DNA from: Micromonospora sp. RP3T
GTDB taxonomy: Bacteria; Actinomycetota; Actinomycetes; Mycobacteriales; Micromonosporaceae
Direction of reading: 5' to 3'
Assembly: GCF_003027925.1 (NCBI RefSeq)
Contig: NZ_PYPS01000001.1
Span: 62,001-126,000 of the forward strand
DNA length: 64,000 nt
Shown: positions 8,803 through 17,585 of the stretch, one piece after another
How positions within the stretch are numbered: position 1 is the stretch's first letter
Layout of the letters: the number at the start of each line of letters is the position of its first letter
Notes under the pieces: generated by a model
The model's database searches: none
What the model was told of the DNA's origin: nothing
The model's input: only the letters and a program-made list of their open reading frames with translations
Program-made: the position numbers and the translations under genes

Positions 8803-9423
8803 TCAGCGTGGGTCGACCCGCTCCGCGAGCCCGGGATAGCGCACCACGAAGCCCTCCGGGTCGACCTCCAGGTCGGCCGTGAACCCGTCCCCGGCGTACC
8901 GCACCCGGCCCGGACCCAGCGAGGTGTAGACCTGCTCGGCGGGGAGCACCGTCAGGCCGGGCAGCAGCACCCATGCCACCGTCACGCTCGTCGCCAGGTC
9001 GGCGGGGAGGCGGCCCAGCCCGATCCGGCGGATCGGCAGCGTGTTGGTCAGCGGGGAACCGCCCAGGTCGACGTCGAGCGCCTCGGCCAGCCGGTCCGGG
9101 TCGTCCGTACCGGGCAGGCCCACCGGCGGACGCCCGACCGCCCGCAGCGCCGCGTCCAGGTCACCCTCCTCGCCGGTACGCACGCGCCACCCGTCGCCGC
9201 CCCGCTCCAGGCGTACGCTCCGCGCCCAGCCGGCGCCGTCCGCGTCGACCTCCAGCCGGCTGGTCGACCAGTCCGGCGCGACCGTCAGGCGGTAACGGCA
9301 GGTGTACGGGATCGGGTCCACGGCCAGCGCCACGCCCTGCGCGGTCAGCCCTTGGCGGTCGTCGAGCACGACGTGCTCGGATCCGGCGGTGTCGGTCCGG
9401 GCCCAGAAGAGCGACTTCGGCAT
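8803..9423 (-). CDS. putative glycolipid-binding domain protein (DUF1089-like)
   Basis: A soluble 206-residue protein that resembles the putative glycolipid-binding family. The start MPKSLFWARTDTAGSEHV and the central TNTLPIRRIGL segment fit that family. No signal peptide or membrane helix is seen. The ATG at 9423 is chosen because upstream codons form a non-family lead. Function is not established for the family beyond structural similarity to lipid-binding folds. It is convergent with tetR, with a 46-base gap. Confidence 0.65.
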   Translation of the reverse strand: MPKSLFWARTDTAGSEHVVLDDRQGLTAQGVALAVDPIPYTCRYRLTVAPDWSTSRLEVDADGAGWARSVRLERGGDGWRVRTGEEGDLDAALRAVGRPPVGLPGTDDPDRLAEALDVDLGGSPLTNTLPIRRIGLGRLPADLATSVTVAWVLLPGLTVLPAEQVYTSLGPGRVRYAGDGFTADLEVDPEGFVVRYPGLAERVDPR

Positions 9424-9466
9424 GGACCGGACGTTACGCGACCCGCCGGGTGCCGGCAGCGGATGC

Positions 9467-9508
9467 GCGAACGCCGCCACCGAGCGGGTGCTCGACGGCG
9501 GCGTTCGC
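9467..9508 (-). terminator. hairpin downstream of the DEAD-box helicase gene
   Basis: The arms GCGAACGCCGCC (9467-9478) and GGCGGCGTTCGC (9497-9508) are perfect 12-bp complements, with an inner CGAGC/GCTCG stem. The hairpin lies 24 bases past the helicase stop on the minus strand. There is no strong U-run, as usual for GC-rich actinomycete terminators. Confidence 0.65.
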
Positions 9509-9531
9509 AGTGGTCTTCCGTAGGCTCCGGA

Positions 9532-11592
9532 TCAGTGGGTACGGGCCGGCGGACGCCCACCGAAACCGCGCCGGTCGTCGCGCGGCCGGTCGTCCCGGCC
9601 CCGGCCCTCGGGACGGAAACCGCCCCGACGCTCGGCCGGCCGGGCCTCGCCCCGGTCCCCGAAGCGACGCTCGGTGCCGCCGTCCCGGTCCCCGAAGCGA
9701 CGCTCGGTGCCGCCGTCCCGGTCCCCGAAGCGACGCTCGGTGCCGCCGTCGCGGTCCCCGAAGCGACGCTGTGCGCTGCTGTCCCGGTCCCCGAAGCGAC
9801 GCTCGCCCTGCGGGCGGTCCCCGTGGCGGCGCTCGCCGACGTCACGCCCGCCGGTGGGGCGGTCGTCGCGTCCCCGGTCGTCCCGGTCGAAGCCGCGCCC
9901 GCCGGTCGGCCGGTGCCGGTCCCCGAACGGCCGGTCGCCACCGGTCCGGTCGCGCTGCGCCCGCTCGCCGAAGCGCCGGTCGTCGGACTGCCGGCCCTCG
10001 AAGCGGTCCCCGCGGTCGTCGGACCGCCGGTCCCCGAAGCGCCGGTCGTCGCGGCGCTCGGTCCGGTCGCTACCGAACCGGTCCCCGAAGCCGCGCTCGC
10101 CGGTCGGCCGGTCGCCGTAGCGACGCTCGCCGGTGGGCCGGTCGCCGTAGCCGCGTCCGCCGGTGGGTCGGTCGCCGTAGCGGCGCTCACCGCTGGGTCG
10201 GTCGCCGAAGCTGCGCTCACCACTGGGGCGGTCGCCGTAGCGCCGCTCGCCGGTCGGCCGGTCGCCGTAGCGGCGCTCACCGCTGGGTCGGTCGCCGTAG
10301 CCGCGTCCGTCCCGGTCGCCGAAGCGGCGGGCACCGCCGCCACGGCGGGGCTCCGGCTCCTCGCGGACCGGTACGCCGCTGGGCTCGCGCGCACCGGTCA
10401 GCTCGGCCAGCGCCTCGTCGCCGGCGCGGACCCGAGCCTGGGACGGCTCGACGCCCGCCTTCTCCAGCATGGCCAACGTGGTCCGGCGCTGCTTCGGCAG
10501 CACCAGGGTCGCCACCGCGCCGGACTCGCCGGCCCGGGCGGTGCGGCCGGCCCGGTGCAGGTAGTCCTTCGGGTCCTTCGGCGGGTCCACGTGCAGCACC
10601 AGCGAGACCCCGTCGACATGGATGCCCCGAGCCGCCACGTCGGTGGCGACCAGCACGTTCATCCGGCCCTCGCGGAACTCGGCGAGCGTCCTGGTGCGCA
10701 TCCGCTGGGTCTTTCCGCCGTGCAGGCCACCGGCCCGTACGCCGACCGCGGTGAGCTGCTCGACCAGCCGGTCGACGCCGAGCTGCGTACGGGCGAAGAC
10801 CATGGTGCGGCCCTCACGGGCGGCGATGGACGCCGTCACCGCGAACTTGTCGTGCGGCGGGATCAGCAGCATGTGGTGATCCATGGTGGACACCGCCGCG
10901 GTGGCCGGCGCGGTCGAGTGGGTGACCGGGTCGGTCATGAACCGCTTGACCAGCGAGTCGACGTCGTTGTCCAGAGTGGCCGAGAAGAGCAGCCGCTGGG
11001 CGTCCGCGGGCGTCTTCGCCAGCAGCTCGGTGACCTCGGGCAGGAAGCCCATGTCGGCCATCTGGTCGGCCTCGTCCAGCACGGTGACCTCGACGTCGTC
11101 GAGCCGGCACACGCCGCGCGCGATCAGGTCGCCGAGCCGCCCCGGCGTGGCCACCACGATCTCCACGCCCCGGCGGAGCGCGTCGATCTGCCGGTCGTAC
11201 GGCACGCCGCCGACGGCGGTCTTCAGGAAGATGCCCACCGCCTTGCCGAGCGGCACCAGCGCGTCGTTGACCTGCATGGCCAGCTCGCGGGTGGGAACCA
11301 GGACCAGCGCGCGGGGGTGCAGCGGCCGGGCCCGGTTGCGGTCGGCGAGGCGGGCGATCACCGGCAGGCCGAAGGCCAGCGTCTTGCCGGAGCCGGTCTG
11401 ACCCCGGCCGAGCACGTCGCGGCCGGCGAGCGCGTCCGGCACGGTGGCCCGCTGGATCTCGAACGGGGTGGTGATGCCCTGCCGGGCGAGCGCGTCGACC
11501 ACCTGCGTCGGAAGGCCGAGCGAGGCGAAGTCGGGGGCGTCGGTGATCGGGTCGGTGGACGGGGACATGCCGGATTCAGCGAAGGTGGTCAA
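9532..11592 (-). CDS. DEAD-box ATP-dependent RNA helicase with repeat-rich tail
   Basis: A 686-residue DEAD-box helicase. The Q motif spans roughly residues 22-50, Walker A is GRGQTGSGKT (62-71), motif II is DEAD at 173-176, SAT is at 204-206, and HRAGRTARAG is motif VI. From about residue 410 the protein is a disordered Arg/Gly/Asp tail made of tandem units such as RRYGDRPTGE and ERRFGDRDGG; such tails bind RNA. The start is taken as TTG at 11592, with AAAGG six bases upstream; an ATG at 11568 is the alternative. It probably remodels RNA in ribosome assembly or mRNA decay. The tail repeats are also DNA tandem repeats and may vary in number between strains. Confidence 0.9.
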   Translation of the reverse strand: MTTFAESGMSPSTDPITDAPDFASLGLPTQVVDALARQGITTPFEIQRATVPDALAGRDVLGRGQTGSGKTLAFGLPVIARLADRNRARPLHPRALVLVPTRELAMQVNDALVPLGKAVGIFLKTAVGGVPYDRQIDALRRGVEIVVATPGRLGDLIARGVCRLDDVEVTVLDEADQMADMGFLPEVTELLAKTPADAQRLLFSATLDNDVDSLVKRFMTDPVTHSTAPATAAVSTMDHHMLLIPPHDKFAVTASIAAREGRTMVFARTQLGVDRLVEQLTAVGVRAGGLHGGKTQRMRTRTLAEFREGRMNVLVATDVAARGIHVDGVSLVLHVDPPKDPKDYLHRAGRTARAGESGAVATLVLPKQRRTTLAMLEKAGVEPSQARVRAGDEALAELTGAREPSGVPVREEPEPRRGGGARRFGDRDGRGYGDRPSGERRYGDRPTGERRYGDRPSGERSFGDRPSGERRYGDRPTGGRGYGDRPTGERRYGDRPTGERGFGDRFGSDRTERRDDRRFGDRRSDDRGDRFEGRQSDDRRFGERAQRDRTGGDRPFGDRHRPTGGRGFDRDDRGRDDRPTGGRDVGERRHGDRPQGERRFGDRDSSAQRRFGDRDGGTERRFGDRDGGTERRFGDRDGGTERRFGDRGEARPAERRGGFRPEGRGRDDRPRDDRRGFGGRPPARTH

Positions 11593-11716
11593 GAAATACC
11601 TTTCGAGCGGGGCGCATCTTCGCGATGGCCTGCCGCGGCACCGTCACGCCGCCGAATCGCCCGCAAGATCGCCCATGGGCGCGCAGTCGGACGCGCCGGG
11701 TCAGTGATCCCGACAA

Positions 11717-11738
11717 GTGTACGGCGCTTCGCCGACAC
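11717..11738 (-). terminator. hairpin downstream of the proline-rich protein gene
   Basis: GTGT-A-CGGCG pairs with CGCCGACAC around a CTT loop, a nine-pair stem with a single bulged A. It lies about 40 bases beyond the stop of the minus-strand proline-rich gene and upstream of the helicase start. Confidence 0.45.
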
Positions 11739-11779
11739 GGCCACCGCACAGCGCGGCCGTAGTGGGCGGGCTCACCCCG

Positions 11780-13597
11780 TCAGCGCGTCAGCACGGTGCC
11801 GGTCAGGCCGCTCAACGCGTCGTTGGCCAGGAACACCACGAGCAGACTGATGGCGATCAGCGCCGTCAGCGCGACGGCCAGCACAATGATGACCTTGGTG
11901 TTGCTGGCCCGGGTGGTCGGGGTGTCCTCGGCCCAGCCCTGGGCCAGGATGTGCCCGGTCAGCGAACCGGTGTTCTCCGACGGGCTGCTCTGCGGGAGCG
12001 CGACAGTGGCGAAGCCCGGGCCCTCCGTGCCGCCGTACGCGGTTCCGGCCAGGTCCTGACTGCCGAGCTGCGGGCGTACCGGAGGAGCGGTTTCGGTCTG
12101 CCGTGCGGAAGCGGCCGGCGGCGGCCAGGTCGGCAGCGCCGGGGCCGGGACGGCCGGGGCCGGCGGCGCGGACGTGGGGGGCCAGACCGGCTGCGCTCCG
12201 GGCACGCCGGCCATCGCCGGCGGCGGCGGGAACGGGGGCGCGGGCATCGGGCCGGGCGGCGGCGGTGGCGGTGGCACCGCGGGCCCCGGGGGCGGTACGG
12301 GTGGCCCGGGCATCGGCGGAACCGGCCCCGGCGGATTCGGTCCGGGCGGATTTGGTCCGGGCGGATTTGGTCCGGGCGGAACCGGCCCCGGCGGAACCGG
12401 GGACGGAGCCGGCCCGGGGGCCGGCATCGGGGGCGTCGGGCGGAGCGGGGGCTCCGGCTCGGGTACGGGCGGAGCCGGGGACGGGGGCGTCGGCCCGGGC
12501 ACCGGGGTCGGAGCCGGCTCGGGCTCGGGACCCGGCGGGGACGGCGGCTGCGCCGGCTCCGGCGGCTGGGCGGGCTCCGGCGGCTCCGGGTTGACCGGGG
12601 CGGCCCGGTAGAGCTTCGCGGCGGTGGGCGCGGCCGCCACCGACACGGCGACCTCGTCGGCCGAGACCCGGCTCAGGCCGGGCACCGATGCGCTGGCCCG
12701 GGCGGGCGCTGCCGGGGAGTCGGTGCGCGGCGCGGGCGTGATCCGGCCGGCGAACCGGTCGGCCGGCTGCTGCCCGGCGTCGCCGACGGGGTGGGCGTCC
12801 CGGCTCGCGTCCGGGGACCCCGCGCGCGGCGCGGGCACCTGGGCGGCCCCGGCGACCTGGGCGGCGCCCGGCACCTGGGCGGCGTTCGGCGTCTGGGGGG
12901 CGCTGGGCATCTGAGTTGAGCCGGGCACCTGGGCGGAGCCGGGCACCTGGGCGGAGCCGGAGATCCGGGCGGCGCTGGGGGCCGGGGCGGCACCGGAGGC
13001 CGGGGTGGTCGGGGAGTCGCCGTCGGTCGGGCCCGCCGCCGCGGCGTCGTCGGGACCTGGCCCGGAACGGTCAGCGGCGTCCACGGTCGGAACGGGCGCC
13101 GGCGTCGCGGCGGCCGGGAGCGGGATCGGAGCAGCCGTGGTCGGGGCAGCCGTGGTCGGGGCAGCGGGGGGCGGGGCGGCCATGGTCGGGGTGGCCGGGG
13201 TCGGGGTGGCCGGCGGTGGCGGGACCGGGGCCACCGGAACCGGCGTCGGCGGCGTCGCGGCGGCCGGCGAACCGGCGTCGTCGTCGGTCGAGGCCGGCCG
13301 GTCGGCCGCCGCGAAGGCGGACCAGCTGGACGGCGGCGAGACGGTCGCCCCGGGGCGGCGGCGGTCCAGCGGCGGGACGCTCTCCGCCGGGGCACCCGCC
13401 CGGTAGGTGGTGGCGGTGGCCGGCGGACCGGGCCGTTCCCCGCCCGACGGCGGCGCCACGGCCGAGCCGGCCACGCTGACCCGGGCCCGCGCGACGGCGA
13501 CCGGACCCGGCTGCGCCGGGCGCTCGTCGGCGTTCCCGACGGGGTCGGGCGTGGATCCCGGTTGGACCGTCTCCGCCGGAACCTCGTGCTCGCCCAT
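11780..13597 (-). CDS. proline/alanine-rich protein with C-terminal membrane helix
   Basis: A 605-residue protein of no recognised family. Residues 1 to about 540 are low-complexity, rich in Pro, Ala, Gly and Thr, with tandem units such as PPGPNPPG and repeats like AAQVPG. The only clear membrane segment is near the C-terminus (VIIVLAVALTALIAISLLVVF), about 20 residues from the end, so the protein is likely tail-anchored. The ATG at 13597 has GGAGG six bases upstream; an in-frame GTG at 13612 is less likely. It precedes no obvious partner. It could be a cell-envelope or scaffolding protein; no function is claimed. Confidence 0.65.
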   Translation of the reverse strand: MGEHEVPAETVQPGSTPDPVGNADERPAQPGPVAVARARVSVAGSAVAPPSGGERPGPPATATTYRAGAPAESVPPLDRRRPGATVSPPSSWSAFAAADRPASTDDDAGSPAAATPPTPVPVAPVPPPPATPTPATPTMAAPPPAAPTTAAPTTAAPIPLPAAATPAPVPTVDAADRSGPGPDDAAAAGPTDGDSPTTPASGAAPAPSAARISGSAQVPGSAQVPGSTQMPSAPQTPNAAQVPGAAQVAGAAQVPAPRAGSPDASRDAHPVGDAGQQPADRFAGRITPAPRTDSPAAPARASASVPGLSRVSADEVAVSVAAAPTAAKLYRAAPVNPEPPEPAQPPEPAQPPSPPGPEPEPAPTPVPGPTPPSPAPPVPEPEPPLRPTPPMPAPGPAPSPVPPGPVPPGPNPPGPNPPGPNPPGPVPPMPGPPVPPPGPAVPPPPPPPGPMPAPPFPPPPAMAGVPGAQPVWPPTSAPPAPAVPAPALPTWPPPAASARQTETAPPVRPQLGSQDLAGTAYGGTEGPGFATVALPQSSPSENTGSLTGHILAQGWAEDTPTTRASNTKVIIVLAVALTALIAISLLVVFLANDALSGLTGTVLTR

Positions 13598-13707
13598 CTC
13601 GCCCCTCCGCACCCACGCTCGCCCCCGACCGTGGCGCCGGCCGGAAGTGCCTGGATCTCACCGTGCCACATTCCGGCCCGGGAACACAGTCGGAGCGGAC
13701 GGTTGGG

Positions 13708-15366
13708 TCAGCCGGCGCTGGTCGGGCTGGCGGACTTGCTGCCGGCCGTGCTCTCCGTCGGCTTCGCCGTGCTGCTCGACGGCGCGGCGGCGCTCTCGGT
13801 CGGTTCCGCCGAGGTCGACGACGGCGCGACGGTGGCGGTACGGCTCGGCGTCGGGCTCGGCGTGTCCGACGGGGTGGGCGTCGGGCTGGTGCTCGTCGAC
13901 GGGGTGGGCGTCGGACTGGACGTGGTCGGCGTGGGCTTCGGCGTGGCGGACTTCGTCGGCTTCGGCGTCGGCTTCGGCGTGGCGGACTTCGTCGGCTTCG
14001 GGGTCGGCTTCGGCGTGTTACCGGGCTTCGGCGGGTTGACCGGCACGGTCGGGAGCGGCACCGGCGTGGCGGGCCCGGAGACGGCGCCGACCACCCGGGT
14101 CGCCGCGTAGAGCCGGGACCACCGGACCACCGAGATCTTGACCACGTCACCGGTCCGAGGCGCCTCCACCATCTTGCCGTCACCGATGTACATGGCGACG
14201 TGGTGGATGCTGCTCCAGCTGCTGCCGGAGGCGAAGAAGAGCAGGTCACCGGGGAGGAGAGCGGTCGGGCTGACGGTGCGGGAGCGGGTCGCGTAGTACT
14301 GGTCCCGGGAGACGCGGGGCAGGCCCCGGTAGCCGGCCGACTGGTAGGCGGCGAGCATCAGACCGGAGCAGTCGAACCGGTTCGGGCCCTCCGCCGCCCA
14401 GAGGTAGGGGTCACCCAACTGGGCCAGGGCGTAGCGCACGGCGGCCAGTGCCCGCGGGTCGGCGACCAGGCCGTTGATGCTCTGGTTGACGACGTACGGG
14501 TTGCCGAGCCGCTGCTCGGCGGCGTCCTCGCGGCGCTCGATGTCGAGCAGCTTGGCGGCGTTGTCGCGGCGGAGCTTGAGCAGCGCGGCTTCCTGCTTGT
14601 GCAGGTCGGTCTCGACCCGGGTGAACTCCGCGGTCTTCTCGGTGACCCGGCGCTGGACCGAGGCGTGCGCCTCGCGCGCGACCCGCTCGTCGGTGGTGGC
14701 GCGCAGCAGCTCGCCGGTCACCGAGGTGGTGGCCCCCTCGGCCTTGTCGCCCCGGGTGATCCGCTGGAGATCGGAGAACTGGCGCAGGCTGGTGCCGAAC
14801 TCGCCGGGCGGCAGCGCGGCGTCGGCCTTGACCGCGTCGGCTGCGGCGCTCTTGGCGTTCTCCTGGGCCCGGGCCAGCGCGGCCTGGGCCTCCTTGAGCC
14901 GGGCGGCGGCGGCGTTCAGCTCGGCCTGGGCCGCGTCCCGCTCGCCCTTGACCCGCAGGAGGTTGTCGCCGAGTTGGGCGACCTGACCGTCGACCTGGTT
15001 GATCTGCGCGATCAGCGGCCCGTCGGCCGGGTTCGTGACGCCGGTCGTGGCGCCCGGCAGGACCGGCGCGCCGGGCACGGCGGCACCGGGCAGGCCGGGC
15101 ACCGGGACGCCGGGCTGGCCGGGGACGGCGGCACCGGGTCGGCCGGCGGTGGCGCCGGGCACGGTGGGGAGCTGGAGCGGGCCGGTGACCTGCGGCCGGG
15201 ACCCGGTGCTGGGAATGGTGTCGGGCAGCGGATCGGCCCAGGCCGGGGTGGCGAGCGCCGCGGCCGCGACCGCCCCGAGCAGGGCGGACCAGAGCGCCGG
15301 GCGCAGCACCGGTGAGATCACCGGTGAGCGTCGCCGTCGCCTTCGGGCCTTGGTGCTGTCGACCAT
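13708..15366 (-). CDS. secreted NlpC/P60 peptidoglycan hydrolase
   Basis: A 552-residue cell-wall endopeptidase. A basic N-terminus and hydrophobic stretch ending ATPAWA (residues about 25-43) form a signal peptide. Residues 115-290 are a long Ala/Glu/Arg-rich coiled coil. The NlpC/P60 domain follows: catalytic Cys332 in RFDCSGLM and His388 in [10 protein letters not shown]. The C-terminal region is a Pro/Thr/Lys repeat (TPKPTKSA units), probably a wall-spanning tail. Such proteins cleave peptide stems in peptidoglycan during growth and separation. The gene is divergent from mqnE, with 230 bases between. Confidence 0.88.
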   Translation of the reverse strand: MVDSTKARRRRRRSPVISPVLRPALWSALLGAVAAAALATPAWADPLPDTIPSTGSRPQVTGPLQLPTVPGATAGRPGAAVPGQPGVPVPGLPGAAVPGAPVLPGATTGVTNPADGPLIAQINQVDGQVAQLGDNLLRVKGERDAAQAELNAAAARLKEAQAALARAQENAKSAAADAVKADAALPPGEFGTSLRQFSDLQRITRGDKAEGATTSVTGELLRATTDERVAREAHASVQRRVTEKTAEFTRVETDLHKQEAALLKLRRDNAAKLLDIERREDAAEQRLGNPYVVNQSINGLVADPRALAAVRYALAQLGDPYLWAAEGPNRFDCSGLMLAAYQSAGYRGLPRVSRDQYYATRSRTVSPTALLPGDLLFFASGSSWSSIHHVAMYIGDGKMVEAPRTGDVVKISVVRWSRLYAATRVVGAVSGPATPVPLPTVPVNPPKPGNTPKPTPKPTKSATPKPTPKPTKSATPKPTPTTSSPTPTPSTSTSPTPTPSDTPSPTPSRTATVAPSSTSAEPTESAAAPSSSTAKPTESTAGSKSASPTSAG

Positions 15367-15415
15367 TCCGCTCCCCGTCCGGTCTGGTGCGCGCCACGCG
15401 TCGTGGGCGTGATGA

Positions 15416-15455
15416 GACAGGGCGGCCCCTGGTGTGTGTTCCGCCCCACCCTGTC
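15416..15455. repeat. inverted repeat between nlpC and mqnE
   Basis: GACAGGG (15416-15422) and CCCTGTC (15449-15455) are exact complements, and the inner GCGG and CCGC can extend the stem with a bulge. It lies 50 bases upstream of the hydrolase start. It may be an operator or leader hairpin. The sequence was compared with the c-di-AMP riboswitch pattern expected before some wall hydrolases and does not fit it. Confidence 0.4.
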
Positions 15456-15596
15456 TTACCTCACCGACGCAACGATGTCGATGTGCGGAGCGTGACGACC
15501 GGTGAACTGGGTCGCTGCGGTCGACCGCGCGGGCGGCGCTCCGGACCCGCGACGTACGCTCGATCGGGACCCCAGGTGGAAGGACGTGGCTTTCGG

Positions 15597-16766
15597 ATGG
15601 ACGCCGGACTCAAGCGTGAGCTCGAAGCGAAGGTCTACGCGGGGGAGCGGCTGACCCGCGAGGACGGCATCGCGCTCTACGCGAGCGACGACCTGACCTG
15701 GTTGGGCCGGCTGGCCCACCACAGGCGTACGGAGCTCAACGGCGACCGGGTGATGTTCAACGTCAACCGGCACCTCAACCTGACCAACGTCTGTTCCGCG
15801 TCGTGCGCGTACTGCTCGTTCCAGCGCAAGCCGGGCGAGAAGGACGCCTACACGATGCGGATCGACGAGGCGGTCCGCAAGGCCAAGGAGATGGAGGACG
15901 AGCAGCTCACCGAGCTGCACATCGTCAACGGCCTGCACCCGACGCTGCCCTGGCGCTACTACCCCAAGGTGCTGCGCGAGCTGAAGGCCGCGCTGCCGAA
16001 GGTCAACCTCAAGGCGTTCACCGCGACCGAGGTGCAGTGGTTCGAGAAGATCAGCGGGCTGACCGCCGACGCGATCCTCGACGAGCTGATGGACGCCGGG
16101 CTGGAGTCGCTGACCGGCGGCGGCGCGGAGATCTTCGACTGGGAGGTCCGCCAGCACATCGTCGACCACGCCTGCCACTGGGAGGACTGGTCGCGGATCC
16201 ACCGACTGGCCCACTCGAAGGGCATGAAGACGCCGTCGACCATGCTCTACGGCCACATCGAGGAGCCCCGGCACCGGGTCGACCACGTGCTGCGGCTGCG
16301 TGAGCTGCAGGACGAGACCGGGGGCTTCCAGGTTTTCATCCCGCTGCGCTACCAGCACGACTTCGTCGACTCGGCGGACGGCAAGGTCCGTAACCGGATC
16401 CAGGCCCGCACCACGATGGCCTCCCCGGCCGAGTCGCTCAAGACGTTCGCGGTCTCCCGCCTGCTGTTCGACAACGTCCCGCACGTGAAGTGCTTCTGGG
16501 TCATGCACGGGCTCTCGGTGGCCCAGCTCTCGCTGAACTTCGGCGTGGACGACCTGGACGGCTCGGTGGTGGAATACAAGATCACGCACGACGCCGACTC
16601 GTACGGCACGCCGAACACCATGCACCGGGACGACCTGCTCCACCTGATCTGGGACGCCGGCTTCCGCCCGGTGGAGCGGAACACCCGCTACGAGACCGTC
16701 CGTGAGTACGCTGCCGCGCCGTCGATGGCCGAGCGCCGCTCCGAGCCGCAGCAGGTCTGGGCCTGA
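15597..16766 (+). CDS. mqnE: aminofutalosine synthase (radical SAM)
   Basis: A 389-residue radical SAM enzyme that joins the MqnA product (3-[(1-carboxyvinyl)oxy]benzoate) with S-adenosylmethionine to give aminofutalosine. The [4Fe-4S] motif is C66-x3-C70-x2-C73 (CSASCAYC). The segment [18 protein letters not shown] and CSFQRK after the cluster distinguish MqnE from MqnC. The ATG at 15597 is chosen at the family N-terminus ([16 protein letters not shown]), with GGAAGGA about 12 bases upstream. The last codons and stop lie in a 33-bp tandem duplication shared with the next gene's start. Confidence 0.92.
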   Translation: MDAGLKRELEAKVYAGERLTREDGIALYASDDLTWLGRLAHHRRTELNGDRVMFNVNRHLNLTNVCSASCAYCSFQRKPGEKDAYTMRIDEAVRKAKEMEDEQLTELHIVNGLHPTLPWRYYPKVLRELKAALPKVNLKAFTATEVQWFEKISGLTADAILDELMDAGLESLTGGGAEIFDWEVRQHIVDHACHWEDWSRIHRLAHSKGMKTPSTMLYGHIEEPRHRVDHVLRLRELQDETGGFQVFIPLRYQHDFVDSADGKVRNRIQARTTMASPAESLKTFAVSRLLFDNVPHVKCFWVMHGLSVAQLSLNFGVDDLDGSVVEYKITHDADSYGTPNTMHRDDLLHLIWDAGFRPVERNTRYETVREYAAAPSMAERRSEPQQVWA

Positions 16767-16816
16767 CCCGGCGATGAGCACCGGCAGGTCTGGGCCTGAC
16801 CCGGCGACGAGCACCG
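16751..16816 (+). repeat. 33-bp tandem duplication across the mqnE stop and next start
   Basis: Two head-to-tail copies (16751-16783, 16784-16816) differ at one base. Each includes the last codons and TGA of mqnE and the ATGAGCACCG start of the downstream gene; the second copy reads ACGAGC so only the first keeps the ATG. Because 33 is a multiple of three, the duplicated stretch stays in frame and adds 11 residues to the downstream protein. Confidence 0.8.
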
Positions 16817-17235
16817 GGGATCAGCAGCGCGGCTTTCCTCGGCGGGACGCCGAGGGGCGCATCCTGACGCTCGGTGACCTGCTCGGCGTGACGCTCGCCG
16901 GGCTGGTCATCGGCGTGCTGGCGCTGCTGCTCTTCGAGTGGGCGTTCGCCGCCGTCGGCGCCGGCGGGTTCGGGGGGACCAACGGCTGGCTGGCGGTGAT
17001 CCTGCCGCTCTGGCTGTTCTGGGACGACTTCCGGGCCTGGGAGTTCGGTGCCGCCCGGGTGCTGGCGGCGCTGGTCGGGCTCGGGGTCGGCGTGCTGGCC
17101 GGGTTGCTGGCGGCCGGGCTGGCCGCGGGGCTGCCGGCGCTGTTCACCGGCGCGCTGGCCGCGGCGGTTTTCACCGTGGTCTACGCGGTGATCTGGTTTC
17201 ATGGCGTGCACTGGCTGGCCCGGCGGACGGGCTGA
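16774..17235 (+). CDS. small integral membrane protein, function unknown
   Basis: A 153-residue membrane protein with four hydrophobic segments (starting near VTLAGLVIGVLALLL, AVILPLWLFW, LAALVGLGVGVLAGLL and LAAAVFTVVYAVIW). The N-terminal 30 residues are polar; 11 of them come from the duplicated mqnE tail. No family is recognised. It begins 7 bases after the mqnE stop and is followed 27 bases later by a DUF4229-type gene, so the three may form one transcript. Confidence 0.65.
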   Translation: MSTGRSGPDPATSTGDQQRGFPRRDAEGRILTLGDLLGVTLAGLVIGVLALLLFEWAFAAVGAGGFGGTNGWLAVILPLWLFWDDFRAWEFGAARVLAALVGLGVGVLAGLLAAGLAAGLPALFTGALAAAVFTVVYAVIWFHGVHWLARRTG

Positions 17236-17262
17236 GGCGGCGGAGAGAGTGGGAATGCGGGC

Positions 17263-17526
17263 ATGAGCGCGGCGGTCAAGTACACGCTGGGCCGGATCGG
17301 GCTGTTCGTCGCGGTGCTGGCGGCCCTCTGGTTCATCGAGATGAACATGTTCCTGCGGCTGATGCTGGCGCTCGTCTTCTCCGCCACGCTGTCGTTCTTC
17401 CTGCTGAAGGGGTGGCGGGACGAGATGGCCGGGGAGATGTCCGAGGCGGCGGAACGCCGTCGCGCGGAGAAGGACCGGCTGCGCTCCGCCCTGGCCGGCG
17501 ACGACCAGCCCGAGCCCAAGGACTGA
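17263..17526 (+). CDS. DUF4229-like small membrane protein
   Basis: An 87-residue protein with two closely spaced membrane helices (residues about 10-25 and 30-47), then a charged Glu/Arg/Lys helix and a short acidic tail. This fits the actinobacterial DUF4229 family, whose role is unknown. The ATG at 17263 is preceded by GGAGAGAG at somewhat long spacing. It ends just before a palindromic terminator-like repeat. Confidence 0.68.
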   Translation: MSAAVKYTLGRIGLFVAVLAALWFIEMNMFLRLMLALVFSATLSFFLLKGWRDEMAGEMSEAAERRRAEKDRLRSALAGDDQPEPKD

Positions 17527-17531
17527 GTGGT

Positions 17532-17576
17532 GAGAAGGGGCCCCTTCTCGACGCCAGGCGTTAAGCAGGGGCCCCT
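17532..17576. terminator. palindromic GGGGCCCC repeat between convergent genes
   Basis: GAGAAGGGG/CCCCTTCTC (17532-17549) is a perfect 18-bp palindrome, followed by GTTAAGC and a second palindrome AGGGGCCCCT (17567-17576). It lies between convergent genes, where a bidirectional terminator is expected. The GTTAAG plus GGGGCCCC composition is shared with the longer structure at 23743-23826, so both belong to one intergenic repeat type. Confidence 0.6.
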
Positions 17577-17585
17577 CCTTTCAGC

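Noticed and set aside
15367..15596. Possible c-di-AMP riboswitch before the NlpC/P60 gene
   Set aside because: Such riboswitches often precede wall hydrolases, but the expected conserved G-rich core was not found; only a simple inverted repeat is present.
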